Shown here piece by piece: positions 43,986 through 51,601 of a stretch of DNA of 64,000 bases (the first letter of the stretch is position 1; each line of letters starts with the position of its first letter). This DNA comes from Streptomyces geranii (GTDB lineage: Bacteria > Actinomycetota > Actinomycetes > Streptomycetales > Streptomycetaceae): the NCBI RefSeq assembly GCF_002954775.1, contig NZ_PJME01000035.1, positions 37,886-101,885 of the forward strand, given 5' to 3'. Under the pieces are notes generated by a model. That model was not told the DNA's origin, searched no databases, and was given only the letters and a program-made list of their open reading frames with translations. A program made the position numbers and the translations under genes.

Positions 43986-44764
43986 TGGCAACCCCTGTTC
44001 TGGACAAGGCGGACGCGGCCGGCGAGCCCGAGCCCGGTTTCGCCGACTCCCCGTACATCACGGTCACCTTCCGCATCCGCCGCTTCAACCCGGAGCTGGC
44101 GGCCGAGGCGGTCTGGGAAGACTTCCTGCTGGAGATCGACCCGAAGGAACGCGTCCTCGACGCCCTGCACAAGATCAAGTGGGACCAGGACGGTTCGCTG
44201 ACCTTCCGTCGTTCCTGCGCGCACGGCATCTGCGGCTCGGACGCCATGCGGATCAACGGCAAGAACCGCCTTGCCTGCAAGACGCTGATCAAGGACATCA
44301 ACCCCGCCAAGCCGATCACGGTCGAGCCCATCAAGGGCCTTACGGTCCTGAAGGACCTGGTCGTCGACATGGAGCCGTTCTTCCAGGCGTACCGGGACGT
44401 GATGCCCTTCCTGATCACGAAGGACACCAACGAGCCGACGCGCGAGCGCTTCCAGACGGCGGAGGACCGCGAGCGGTTCGACGACACGACGAAGTGCATC
44501 CTGTGCGCGGCGTGCACGTCGTCGTGCCCGGTGTTCTGGAACGACGGGCAGTACTTCGGCCCGGCGGCGATCGTGAACGCCCACCGCTTCATCTTCGACT
44601 CGCGTGACGAGGCGGGCGAGCAGCGGCTGGAGATCCTGAACGACCGGGACGGCGTCTGGCGCTGCCGTACGACGTTCAACTGCACGGACGCGTGCCCGCG
44701 CGGGATCGAGGTCACGAAGGCGATCCAGGAAGTGAAGCGGGCGCTGATCACGCGCCGCTTCTGA
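43985..44764 (+). CDS. sdhB: Succinate dehydrogenase iron-sulfur subunit
   Basis: This 259-residue electron-transfer subunit has its N-terminal [2Fe-2S] ferredoxin domain with SCAHGICGSDAMRINGKNRL and a further Cys at LACKTL. The C-terminal dicluster domain carries CILCAACTSSCP and CTDACPRGIE for the [4Fe-4S] and [3Fe-4S] centres. Last gene of the sdhCDAB operon. Confidence 0.97.
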   Translation: MATPVLDKADAAGEPEPGFADSPYITVTFRIRRFNPELAAEAVWEDFLLEIDPKERVLDALHKIKWDQDGSLTFRRSCAHGICGSDAMRINGKNRLACKTLIKDINPAKPITVEPIKGLTVLKDLVVDMEPFFQAYRDVMPFLITKDTNEPTRERFQTAEDRERFDDTTKCILCAACTSSCPVFWNDGQYFGPAAIVNAHRFIFDSRDEAGEQRLEILNDRDGVWRCRTTFNCTDACPRGIEVTKAIQEVKRALITRRF

Positions 44765-44876
44765 CCTTCCGGTCTTCTGATCGTCCAGGTTTGTTACTCG
44801 TGTTTCCCTCTGGTGGCCATGCTTCTGCGTCGACAGGAGCATGGCCACCGGACGTTGTGTTGGGAGTGAACGGGCG

Positions 44877-45557
44877 ATGGTGGAATCGAAGGGGTCGCGG
44901 TTCCGGGTGTGGGTCGGGATCGTCCTGCTGGCGGTGGGCTGTTTCGTCGCCGGGGACGCGGCCCGGCGGGTCGGCGAGGCGCTGGTGTTCGGCGCCCACT
45001 GGTGGCCGTGGATCCTCCTGACGGTGGCCGTCCTCAACGTCCTCCGCTCGGCGCTGCCGACGGGTTCGTACATCGGCCCGCTCGTCATCGGCGCGGTGGC
45101 CCTGGTCGGGCTGACGATGTCCGACAGCGTCGGCCCGCAGGAGGTGGAGGACATCGCGCTGCCCGGCGTACTGGTGCTGGCGGGCGCCGGCCTGGCCCTG
45201 GCGGCCTCGCACGATGTACGGACGACCAGTTGGAGCCGGATCCTGACGACGGGCCGGGTCGTCCTGCCGCAGGGCGCGCACGGCACGGTCACGGCTCGCG
45301 CGGTACTGGGCGACCTGCGCGCCGACCTGACACAGGCGTCGGCCGAGGACGAGACGACCGTGCGCGTCACGGTGGTCGGGGGTCATGTGCAGCTGACGGT
45401 GCCGAGGGAACGGGCGGTGCGGGTGCACATGTCGGGGACGGTGCTGACGCATGTGGGGGAGACGGGGGCGGACCCGGCGGAGCCGCAGGATTCCGGGAAG
45501 GGGTTCGCGATACATGTGGCGGGGGTGTGCGGCGCGGTGGGCATAGTGCGGGTGTGA
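44877..45557 (+). CDS. Uncharacterised membrane protein with soluble beta domain
   Basis: This 226-residue protein has three or four hydrophobic segments in the first 120 residues (FRVWVGIVLLAVGCFVAGDA, WWPWILLTVAVLNVLRSAL, YIGPLVIGAVALVGLTM, GVLVLAGAGLALAA). A beta-rich C-terminal domain follows (VTARAVLGDLRADLTQA, VRVTVVGGHVQLTVP), similar in layout to the LiaF/DUF1707-linked 'cell wall-active' domains. The ATG at 44877 has GGGAG ten bases upstream; an in-frame ATG at 44841 has its AGGAG too close. It may sense or respond to envelope stress, by analogy only. Confidence 0.7.
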   Translation: MVESKGSRFRVWVGIVLLAVGCFVAGDAARRVGEALVFGAHWWPWILLTVAVLNVLRSALPTGSYIGPLVIGAVALVGLTMSDSVGPQEVEDIALPGVLVLAGAGLALAASHDVRTTSWSRILTTGRVVLPQGAHGTVTARAVLGDLRADLTQASAEDETTVRVTVVGGHVQLTVPRERAVRVHMSGTVLTHVGETGADPAEPQDSGKGFAIHVAGVCGAVGIVRV

Positions 45558-45654
45558 TCGAGCGCGATGGGGCACGACCGAGTGTTGTCGGGTGTGGTCA
45601 ACAACGCCGGTGCGGGGCTGGGAAGTTGGTCAACTCCGGTTACAGACTGGGCAC

Positions 45655-46452
45655 ATGACCATCCTGAGGAAGACGATCGCGACACTGTCGGCCATAGCGG
45701 CAACGACGGCCACACTGCTCGCGACACCCCCCACCGCCTCGGCAACTCCCGCTCCGCACAAGGCCTTCCCGGTCTTCGCGCGGGAGAACTTCGACCGCCT
45801 CCCGCTCGGCCCGGTCACGGCAGGCCGTGGCTGGACGACGGACACATCCGCCGGCAGCACCCTGACCGTCGCCCCGAGTTCGACCGGCAAGGGCCGCGAA
45901 CTCCGCATCCGTACGGAGGGCAACGGCCGCGCGTTCGTGGTCTTCCCCAACCTCTCGGCACCCGGGAACAGTTACTGGGCCCGGCTGCGCCTGCGCGTGG
46001 ACGACTTCCCGACAGCACCCGACTGGGCCCACTGGACGATCGCCGAGGCCTCCGGCGCCGACTCCCCCACCCTCGTACGCCCGTTGGGCGGCCAGTACGC
46101 CCCCACGGACCACGGCAACTTCTGGGGCGTCGGCTCCGACCTGGGCCCGACGGGCGACTGGACGTCGTGGAAGACGTCCGCACCGGCGGTGGCGGGGAGT
46201 TGGAGCTGCGTGGAGTTCCATCTGGACGCCGCGGACAGCCGCGTGACGGTGTACTTCGACGGGGTCGAGCAGTCCGACCTGACGGTCGACGCGACGCGTC
46301 ACGGGGGCGCGCAGGACTCGGACTTCACCTTCCCGACGTTCGACGAACTGAAGCTGGGCTGGCAGTTGTACCAGGGCAACCCGACACCGTCGTCGTACGA
46401 CGTGCGGATGGACGACGTGGTGGTGGGTTCCCGGCGGGTGGGCGGGTGTTGA
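45655..46452 (+). CDS. Secreted Cip1-like polysaccharide-binding or lyase protein
   Basis: This 265-residue protein has a Sec signal peptide (ILRKTIATLSAIAATTATLLATPPTASA). The jelly-roll body contains FENFDR-like ARENFDRLPLG, YWARLRLRVDDFP, DWAHWTIAEASG, WSCVEFHLDAADSRVTVYFDG and FDELKLGWQLYQ. This set matches the bacterial relatives of fungal Cip1 that I know as lyase-fold secreted proteins. Enzyme activity is not established for the bacterial branch. A terminator hairpin follows the stop. Confidence 0.75.
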   Translation: MTILRKTIATLSAIAATTATLLATPPTASATPAPHKAFPVFARENFDRLPLGPVTAGRGWTTDTSAGSTLTVAPSSTGKGRELRIRTEGNGRAFVVFPNLSAPGNSYWARLRLRVDDFPTAPDWAHWTIAEASGADSPTLVRPLGGQYAPTDHGNFWGVGSDLGPTGDWTSWKTSAPAVAGSWSCVEFHLDAADSRVTVYFDGVEQSDLTVDATRHGGAQDSDFTFPTFDELKLGWQLYQGNPTPSSYDVRMDDVVVGSRRVGGC

Positions 46453-46474
46453 GGACGCGCTGACGCGGGGTGGG

Positions 46475-46506
46475 CCGGTGAGGCGGGCGGCGCCCTGCCT
46501 CACCGG
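46475..46506. terminator. Terminator hairpin after the Cip1-like gene
   Basis: CCGGTGAGGC (46475-46484) and GCCTCACCGG (46497-46506) form a perfect 10-bp stem with a 12-base GC-rich loop, 22 bp after the stop. A short imperfect tandem array of a GACGCCTCC nonamer follows at about 46537-46573. Confidence 0.8.
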
Positions 46507-46582
46507 GGCCGGGGGGGGTGGGAGAAGAGGTCCGCCCTCCGACGCCTCCGACGCCTCCAACGCCTCCGACGCACCGGCGGCA

Positions 46583-46609
46583 ATGACATGATCGACCCCG
46601 ACATGTCAT
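46583..46609. promoter_or_regulatory. Inverted repeat upstream of the truncated M48-like gene
   Basis: ATGACATG (46583-46590) and CATGTCAT (46602-46609) are perfect 8-bp arms 11 bases apart, ending 54 bp before the gene start. The spacing suits a dimeric repressor. The regulated gene itself is now truncated. Confidence 0.6.
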
Positions 46610-46663
46610 GAGCAGGGCGACCTCTGGAGAGAGGTCGAGGGGCTGAGGGGGAGGTACGCAGAG

Positions 46664-47173
46664 ATGCGGACCACGGGAGAGGGCGTGCTGGAATCCAGCA
46701 GCTGCCCTGAGTGCGATACGGAGATCCAGGTGGACAGCCGGTTCACCAAGTGGTGCCCGGCCTGCGACTGGAACGTGGACCCGGGCGGCCCGGAGGAGAG
46801 CAGGGGCCGCCTGGAGACCCTGCGCCGCACGCTGGCGCAACGGCACGGCGAGCGCCTCCTGACCACGATGAGCACGGCGAGCACGGACGCGGCGGATGGG
46901 CGCCGGGCCCGCCGTGACGTGTCCGGCGTGCTGGCGTACGCCGTCGCGCTGCTGATCCACGCGGTGACGGCCCTGCTGACCGTGACCGGGATCTGGTGCC
47001 TGGTGAGCGGCTGGGGCGGGTTCCTCATGCTGCCGGGAGCGTTCCTGTTGCTGCTGGCCTGGGCGCTGCGTCCCCGCCTGACCCGGCTCCCCAGCGACGA
47101 GGACGCCGGTGTGGTCCTGCGCCGCCCGGACGCGCCCGAACTGTTCGCGCTGATCGACGAGGTCGGTGTGTGA
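46664..47173 (+). pseudogene. Truncated zinc-ribbon M48-type membrane peptidase (N-terminal third)
   Basis: The 169 residues match the start of a Streptomyces protein type that I recall as having an N-terminal zinc ribbon (CPECDTEI...WCPACDWNVDPG), one or two membrane helices (LAYAVALLIHAVTALLTVTGIWCLV, LMLPGAFLLLLAWALRPRLTRLP) and then an M48 metallopeptidase domain starting around PELFALIDEV. Here the reading stops two residues after LIDEV. No HExxH peptidase core appears anywhere downstream in the window. The break is 18 bp before the IS element's end and 9 bp before its target duplication, so the truncation is separate from the IS insertion. Confidence 0.7.
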
Positions 47174-47191
47174 GACGTTGCACCTCGGGGC

Positions 47192-48552
47192 CAGGGCGGC
47201 TTCAAGTTCCCGGTAGGAGCGGGCTGTCGCTGATGCCCCAGATCCAGACAGCGTGTTCGGGTGCGTCCCGGATCGCTCGGGTGGTCTTGGCGATGTTGTC
47301 CGCTCCCAGCAACCGCAACCTGCCGATGGCCAGGTTCCGCAGAGCAGCCATCGCCCGTGGCGCGCTGCCGGTGTGGACGGTGGAGGCGTCCTCGGCGAAC
47401 ACCACATCTCTGACATGGTGGCTGGAATTTTCGATTCCCCAGTGGCCGCGCACGTATCCGCCCAGGTCAGCGGGGCTGGCCTGGTGGGTATCGAGGCTGG
47501 TGACTGCGTAGACCGTCTCCCGGGTCTGCCGCTTGCCGTTCTCCTGGCGGCGCCGGTGGATGCGCAGGGCCAGCCGTGCTTCCGGGAAGGCGATCCCGCC
47601 CAGGTTTGCCGCGATGGCCATGGTCTTGACCGAGCGGGACTCGCGCCGGCCGTGCCCGGTGCCGGAGACGGTGTGAGCTACGGGCACCTGTTCCCACGGC
47701 AGAGCCTTGAGCTGGGCCGACGCGGTCGGCTGGTTTCCCTTGATCACCGCGATGTAGTGGGCTTTCTTCTCCTGGACCAGCCAGCGCACCTGGTCCTTGA
47801 CGCTGTGCAGTGCGTCGAAGGTGACCACGGTGCCGGTCAGGTCGAGGGGTTCCAGCAGCGGGCGGAAGGCGGCTGTCTCGTTGGTCTTGGCCCCCACCTC
47901 CCGCTGGGCCAGGGTGACCGTGGGGGCGTGGGTGACGGCGGACAGCAGGTGCCGGTGGCGCTGCTGGCGGTGCGCGGAGCCGGCCAGCGCCTTGCCGTCC
48001 ACCGCGATCGCCGGCCGCGGTGCCGAGCTGGTGGTGCCGGCGTCGGTGTGGTTGTGTCCGGCCAGGTAGGCGCCGATCGCGGTGTCCAGGGCATCGCCGT
48101 CGAGGGCGGCCAGGAGCCGGGTGAGGGTGGCATGGGACGGGGCGCGTCGGCGTCCGGGCAGATGGCGGCGGATGCCGAGGTGTTCCAGCACTGTGGTGGT
48201 GGCGCGCTGTCCCCACTCGGTGATCTCGGTGATGGTCCGGGCGCCGGAGACGACTGCGCAGGCGCAGATCAGCAGCAGGCCGACCAGGGGATACCACCGT
48301 CCGCGACGCGAACGCGGGTCGGGTACGTGCTGGAGGTGGGCGCGCAGGCCGCCGGTGTCGTGCTGGTGAAGGGGACCCAGTTTCTCCAGGACGGCAGGGA
48401 CCAGGGAGGATGGAGCGGCAGGCACGGGACCTCGATGTGATCAGCTGGCGTAGACACCCTGATGATCACCGGTCTCGTGCCTGTTCTGTTGCAGCGTCAA
48501 CTCCCGCCGGACGCGGACGATCTACGCGATCCCGGAACTTGCAACCGCCCTG
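47192..48552 (-). mobile_element. ISAs1-family insertion sequence, complete (1361 bp)
   Basis: The ends are imperfect inverted repeats: CAGGGCGGCTTCAAGTTCC at 47192-47210 and its counterpart at 48534-48552, agreeing at 17 of 19 positions. Both ends are flanked by the 9-bp direct repeat CCTCGGGGC (47183-47191 and 48553-48561), a target-site duplication of the size expected for this family. One full-length transposase gene fills the element. Perfect duplications suggest a fairly recent insertion. Confidence 0.93.
47202..48425 (-). CDS. ISAs1 family transposase
   Basis: This 407-residue DDE transposase has an N-terminal DDE_Tnp_1-associated region (VPDPRSRRGRWYPLVGLLLICACAV, HATLTRLLAALD). The catalytic core follows with AIAVDGKALAGS (first Asp), TGTVVTFDALHS (second Asp) and YVRGHWGIENSSHHVRDVVF (Glu). 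It appears intact, and its stop lies inside the left terminal repeat. Confidence 0.95.
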   Translation of the reverse strand: MPAAPSSLVPAVLEKLGPLHQHDTGGLRAHLQHVPDPRSRRGRWYPLVGLLLICACAVVSGARTITEITEWGQRATTTVLEHLGIRRHLPGRRRAPSHATLTRLLAALDGDALDTAIGAYLAGHNHTDAGTTSSAPRPAIAVDGKALAGSAHRQQRHRHLLSAVTHAPTVTLAQREVGAKTNETAAFRPLLEPLDLTGTVVTFDALHSVKDQVRWLVQEKKAHYIAVIKGNQPTASAQLKALPWEQVPVAHTVSGTGHGRRESRSVKTMAIAANLGGIAFPEARLALRIHRRRQENGKRQTRETVYAVTSLDTHQASPADLGGYVRGHWGIENSSHHVRDVVFAEDASTVHTGSAPRAMAALRNLAIGRLRLLGADNIAKTTRAIRDAPEHAVWIWGISDSPLLPGT

Positions 48553-48800
48553 CCTCGGGGCGCTGTCAAAAGCACCTCAGGGGGCTGGTGTGTCCGAACC
48601 CAGAGGATGACAGACAACGGCTTGGTGGAACAGTCCCAGGATCTACATTCATTGGTGTGGCTGAGCGGCAGCCGGATAGGCGCGACTGTGATCCAGACAT
48701 TCGGAAACCGGCCTATATCCGCTGCCACCCGCGCACCTGTTATTGCGTCGTTGCAAATCAATGCATATCCACTACTCCGCAGCCTCTCCGACCAGAGTGA
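48553..48800. other. Gap between the IS element and the island operon
   Basis: 248 bp without a convincing gene. It begins with the right copy of the IS target duplication and has visibly lower G+C than the DNA left of the IS. A short open frame (48607-48828, plus) has no recognisable product. I see no tRNA end or attachment core. Confidence 0.5.
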
Positions 48801-49517
48801 TCAGCAAGAGAAACGGGATTGCAAGTAGTCCAGCACCGAATAAAGGCTAGGAAACACAACGACGAGAGAAGAGGGAAGCGTCAGCGTGGACTGCCCATTA
48901 CTCAGGTACCCAGCCTGCATCCCTGCACGCAGAGATCCCACGACGTCTGCTTCCGCCGAATCGCCGACGTGCAGTATAGCGTGCGATGGCAGTTGCAGTT
49001 GACGAGCCGCCTCGTCAAAGATGCGAGTCGCAGGCTTTCGGACTCCGACGAACGAAGAGATGACGCAAGGGAAACTATCCGGGAGGCCAGCTTGCCGCAG
49101 GTAGTCGCCCAGGTCGTAATCCCAGTTGGAGCATATGACGGTGGGTATCCTGCGAGCGATTGTAAAATCTATGAGCTCGACCGCTCCCGGCTTTGCCTTA
49201 ACGGTCCAAGAAAGGTCATTATCCTCTAGCTTTTCGACGACTTCGTCGATTAGATGCATCGGGACACCAGAGCATGAGGCTAGCTGTGCAAGGTTAGCCC
49301 TGCGCCAACTCAGGTAATTGGGTTCAGAGAAATGACTTGGCGTCTCCTGGCCATCGAACCCATGCGTATTCCATATCGACTCCATCACATCTGTACATCT
49401 GAACCCGAGCGACTGCAGAAGAGCGGCCATCGACGGTCGATCGCAATCAACCGTGACCAACGTATCGAAAAAGTCTAGACTCAGCCCTCTCACTCGCCCG
49501 CGAATATATTCAGACAT
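48801..49517 (-). CDS. HAD superfamily hydrolase
   Basis: This 238-residue probable phosphatase is the last gene of the low-GC operon. Motif 1 is LSLDFFDTLV (nucleophile Asp), motif 2 ICSNWDYDLG, motif 3 the lysine in GVRKPATRIFDEAA, and motif 4 ILHVGDSAEADVVGS; a helical cap lies between motifs 1 and 2. The ATG at 49517 has AAGGG upstream; a GTG at 49526 is possible but too close to it. The gene starts 14 bp after the oxidoreductase stop. It could remove phosphate from a sugar-phosphate-like intermediate of the pathway. Confidence 0.85.
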   Translation of the reverse strand: MSEYIRGRVRGLSLDFFDTLVTVDCDRPSMAALLQSLGFRCTDVMESIWNTHGFDGQETPSHFSEPNYLSWRRANLAQLASCSGVPMHLIDEVVEKLEDNDLSWTVKAKPGAVELIDFTIARRIPTVICSNWDYDLGDYLRQAGLPDSFPCVISSFVGVRKPATRIFDEAARQLQLPSHAILHVGDSAEADVVGSLRAGMQAGYLSNGQSTLTLPSSLVVVFPSLYSVLDYLQSRFSC

Positions 49518-49531
49518 ATCACACACTGCCC

Positions 49532-50884
49532 TTACGAGTCACACATCAGATGCCGAGCCAGCCAATTACTCAAAGCAAGAGAGGTGAGAGAAGGATTCGC
49601 GGCGCCGCTCGCAGGGAAGACGCCTGGACCTAGAACATAAACACCGTCGAAACCCTTGAGACCGAGCTCCGCATTTACAGGTCCGCCGATCGGCAGAGTA
49701 CCAGCCTCATGATCAACACCACCTAGAGGAACACGGTAGTGAAGGTGGTCAGCCGCCCCGGAAATAACGCGCCTCACCGCTGCAGGCTCAGGGTGATAGT
49801 GCACTCCTGCCTGGAAACAGTTACCGGGCAACACGCCCAGAAAGGCCTCGACAAACGCGTCCAACCTCCTACTGATGATCTGCAGTCGTTGGTGATCCTC
49901 GATGGACACATGCGTACCTATGGAGACATTTCCGAAGTCCGCACGGTCGGGAGCAGGGGAAACGAAAAATGGACTCCCCGCCGCAAGATCCTGCTCTACT
50001 AACGCCCATACGTCGACGATCCGCCTTATACCATCCGAGCGTGACGTAAATTCATCCTGCACAAAAACGTTGCATCTCAGATCGGACCAGCGAAGATATC
50101 TAATTGATTTCCCTGCTCCAGTTTCCACCTCCCTCTCCTGGCGTCCAGATACTACCCCGACGCAAAGATGATCAGTAATCCTCCCTTCAATCGGCTCGCC
50201 CATAGAGTCACAAACTATGCGCGCATTTTCTACTGCGCCGGCCGCTAGAACGCATAGTTGCGTCTTTATCCTATGAAGCCCTGAATTCGTGGTGAAATCG
50301 ACAAAAAGGGCGCCATTTTTACGACTGACACTGTTAACCCTCGCGCCTTTCACAACTCTGACACGGGAGGTTTCCAGGGCATGGATAGGTGAATAGACCG
50401 AGCGGATTTCTTTCTTACTGTCACTGCTGCTCTGGCCGACTGGCCGAACCGCTGACGCTTGGGGCACCGCCGCAAGAACGGGATCTGACTCCTGGCCCAA
50501 ACAATATGCATTGGACGGAAGTTGTACACCCAGGTGTTCGGCGGTACGCGAGTAGAGTCCATCACGCCAAAGACGCTGCCTCCACACTTCCGGCCACTTA
50601 GCCAGGGCATAGTCCTCAATAGGGAGTACAACGCCGTGCCAACAGAGCGAGCGTCCCCCGAGTCGACGTTTCACGCCGGACCCATCACGCCACTCAGGAC
50701 CTAGCGATTGCCAGGTCCTGGTTCTCTGATCGCCGGGATATCGTCGGGAATCCTCCTGCTCGTGATGTCTACGAAGGGAGCTGCCCCACTCGAGCAGAAT
50801 AATCTCGTACCGTTCACTGAGCTGAAGAGCGACCGCGAATTCCAATCCACTGAGTCCACCGCCGACAACAACTACACTTACCAT
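49532..50884 (-). CDS. GMC-type FAD oxidoreductase
   Basis: This 450-residue flavoprotein starts with the dinucleotide motif SVVVVGGGLSGLEFAVALQ. It ends with the GMC_oxred_C pattern: a catalytic His region (GGVDHEAGTLPIGGPVN), then VYVLGPGVFPASGAANPSLTSLALSNWLARHL. GRSLCWHGVVLP is a likely FAD-loop equivalent. Shorter than typical GMC alcohol oxidases (over 500 residues) and divergent in the middle. It overlaps the end of the split-barrel gene. Oxidation of an alcohol, perhaps on a sugar-like substrate, is a fair guess. Confidence 0.8.
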   Translation of the reverse strand: MVSVVVVGGGLSGLEFAVALQLSERYEIILLEWGSSLRRHHEQEDSRRYPGDQRTRTWQSLGPEWRDGSGVKRRLGGRSLCWHGVVLPIEDYALAKWPEVWRQRLWRDGLYSRTAEHLGVQLPSNAYCLGQESDPVLAAVPQASAVRPVGQSSSDSKKEIRSVYSPIHALETSRVRVVKGARVNSVSRKNGALFVDFTTNSGLHRIKTQLCVLAAGAVENARIVCDSMGEPIEGRITDHLCVGVVSGRQEREVETGAGKSIRYLRWSDLRCNVFVQDEFTSRSDGIRRIVDVWALVEQDLAAGSPFFVSPAPDRADFGNVSIGTHVSIEDHQRLQIISRRLDAFVEAFLGVLPGNCFQAGVHYHPEPAAVRRVISGAADHLHYRVPLGGVDHEAGTLPIGGPVNAELGLKGFDGVYVLGPGVFPASGAANPSLTSLALSNWLARHLMCDS

Positions 50885-50886
50885 AA

Positions 50887-51420
50887 TCAAGCTTCATTTT
50901 GGACTTGCGGAGACCTCAATGCGGCACGTAGCTCGTCAATGTCAACCTGTACCCGCTTGTCGATTCGCGAGGTCTCAACACTTTCGAAGTCAATTACAAA
51001 AACGTCAGTCATGGACAACTGATAAAAACGCCAAGTCCCGCCTGGAGTAAAGGCAGACGCAGGCCGATACCACCACTCACGATCGACTTCATCAGGAAAG
51101 TTGACCCGAAAATAATATTCCGAAATCGCTTCCAGTTTCCCTCCATCCAGTGGTTCACAGGTCGCCGAAAACTGCAAACCGTCCACCTCCTCCGAAGTGG
51201 CCATTGAGTTAAATACTGCTCCCGCAACAACTGCAATGTCGCCTACATGTCGTGAGTGGCGAGCCTCTGCCGCAGAATAGAAATAGAGATTCCCATCAGT
51301 TCCCACAACATAGTTGATGGGTGCCGCCCACACCTCATCTGCCTTATGGGTAGCGAGCGTGAGAAAGCGATTCTCACGGATCATCTTCGCAGCTCGCTGA
51401 GTGAAATCGTTCATGCTCAT
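50887..51420 (-). CDS. FMN-binding split-barrel (PNPOx-like) protein
   Basis: This 177-residue protein has the pyridoxamine-phosphate-oxidase-like fold: AAKMIRENRFLTLATHKADEVWAAPINYVV, then DGNLYFYSAAEARHSRHVG. A C-terminal extension (GTWRFYQLSMTDVFVIDF) follows. Such proteins bind FMN or F420 and act as oxidoreductases. AAGGAG lies seven bases before the ATG at 51420. The start lies inside the short frame at 51374-51601 and the stop overlaps the GMC gene, so it is tightly embedded in the operon. Confidence 0.8.
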   Translation of the reverse strand: MSMNDFTQRAAKMIRENRFLTLATHKADEVWAAPINYVVGTDGNLYFYSAAEARHSRHVGDIAVVAGAVFNSMATSEEVDGLQFSATCEPLDGGKLEAISEYYFRVNFPDEVDREWWYRPASAFTPGGTWRFYQLSMTDVFVIDFESVETSRIDKRVQVDIDELRAALRSPQVQNEA

Positions 51421-51601
51421 CAAACGTCTCCTTTGCATTGTCATGAATCTTGGCTAGATCGGATCGAGCGGTTTGACCCAGCCCATATACCACTGGGTGA
51501 ACGAGCACGATAGATATACCGACAGCAAGCGCTAAGCAGTCATTGACTACGTTTGCCTCACGATTCGCACCTTCGCTGAAAAGAGGTCCAAAGAGGTACA
51601 T
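51374..51601 (-). CDS. Short nucleoside-deoxyribosyltransferase-like frame
   Basis: This 75-residue frame overlaps the GNAT gene end by 44 bp and the split-barrel gene start by 47 bp. Its start, MYLFGPLFSEGANREANVVN, resembles the N-terminus of nucleoside 2-deoxyribosyltransferases (iYLAGPLFs-type), but the rest of that fold, with its catalytic glutamate, is absent. It contains a TTA leucine codon (51533-51535). It may be a remnant, a minimal protein, or chance; I favour a remnant. Confidence 0.4.
   Translation of the reverse strand: MYLFGPLFSEGANREANVVNDCLALAVGISIVLVHPVVYGLGQTARSDLAKIHDNAKETFDEHERFHSASCEDDP

Noticed and set aside
41637..43991. 784-codon minus-strand frame over sdhA/sdhD
   Set aside because: It is antisense to clear sdh genes; Arg/Val/Leu/Asp-rich shadow typical of GC-rich DNA.
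46560..46680. tRNA or attachment site at the left island edge
   Set aside because: The region holds only an inverted repeat and the gene start; no cloverleaf or repeated core was found near 55.6-56.3 kb either.
47176..47183. ACGTTGCA shared by the left junction and a site near 56,111 as an island direct repeat
   Set aside because: Eight bases with no extension is within chance for the sequence compared.
47202..47210. IS insertion as the cause of the M48-like gene truncation
   Set aside because: The stop codon and at least 9 bp of foreign-looking sequence precede the left target duplication, so the gene was already broken when the IS entered.
48462..48828. Short plus-strand open frames between the IS and the HAD gene
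   Set aside because: No ribosome site, family resemblance or codon pattern; partly overlapping the IS end.
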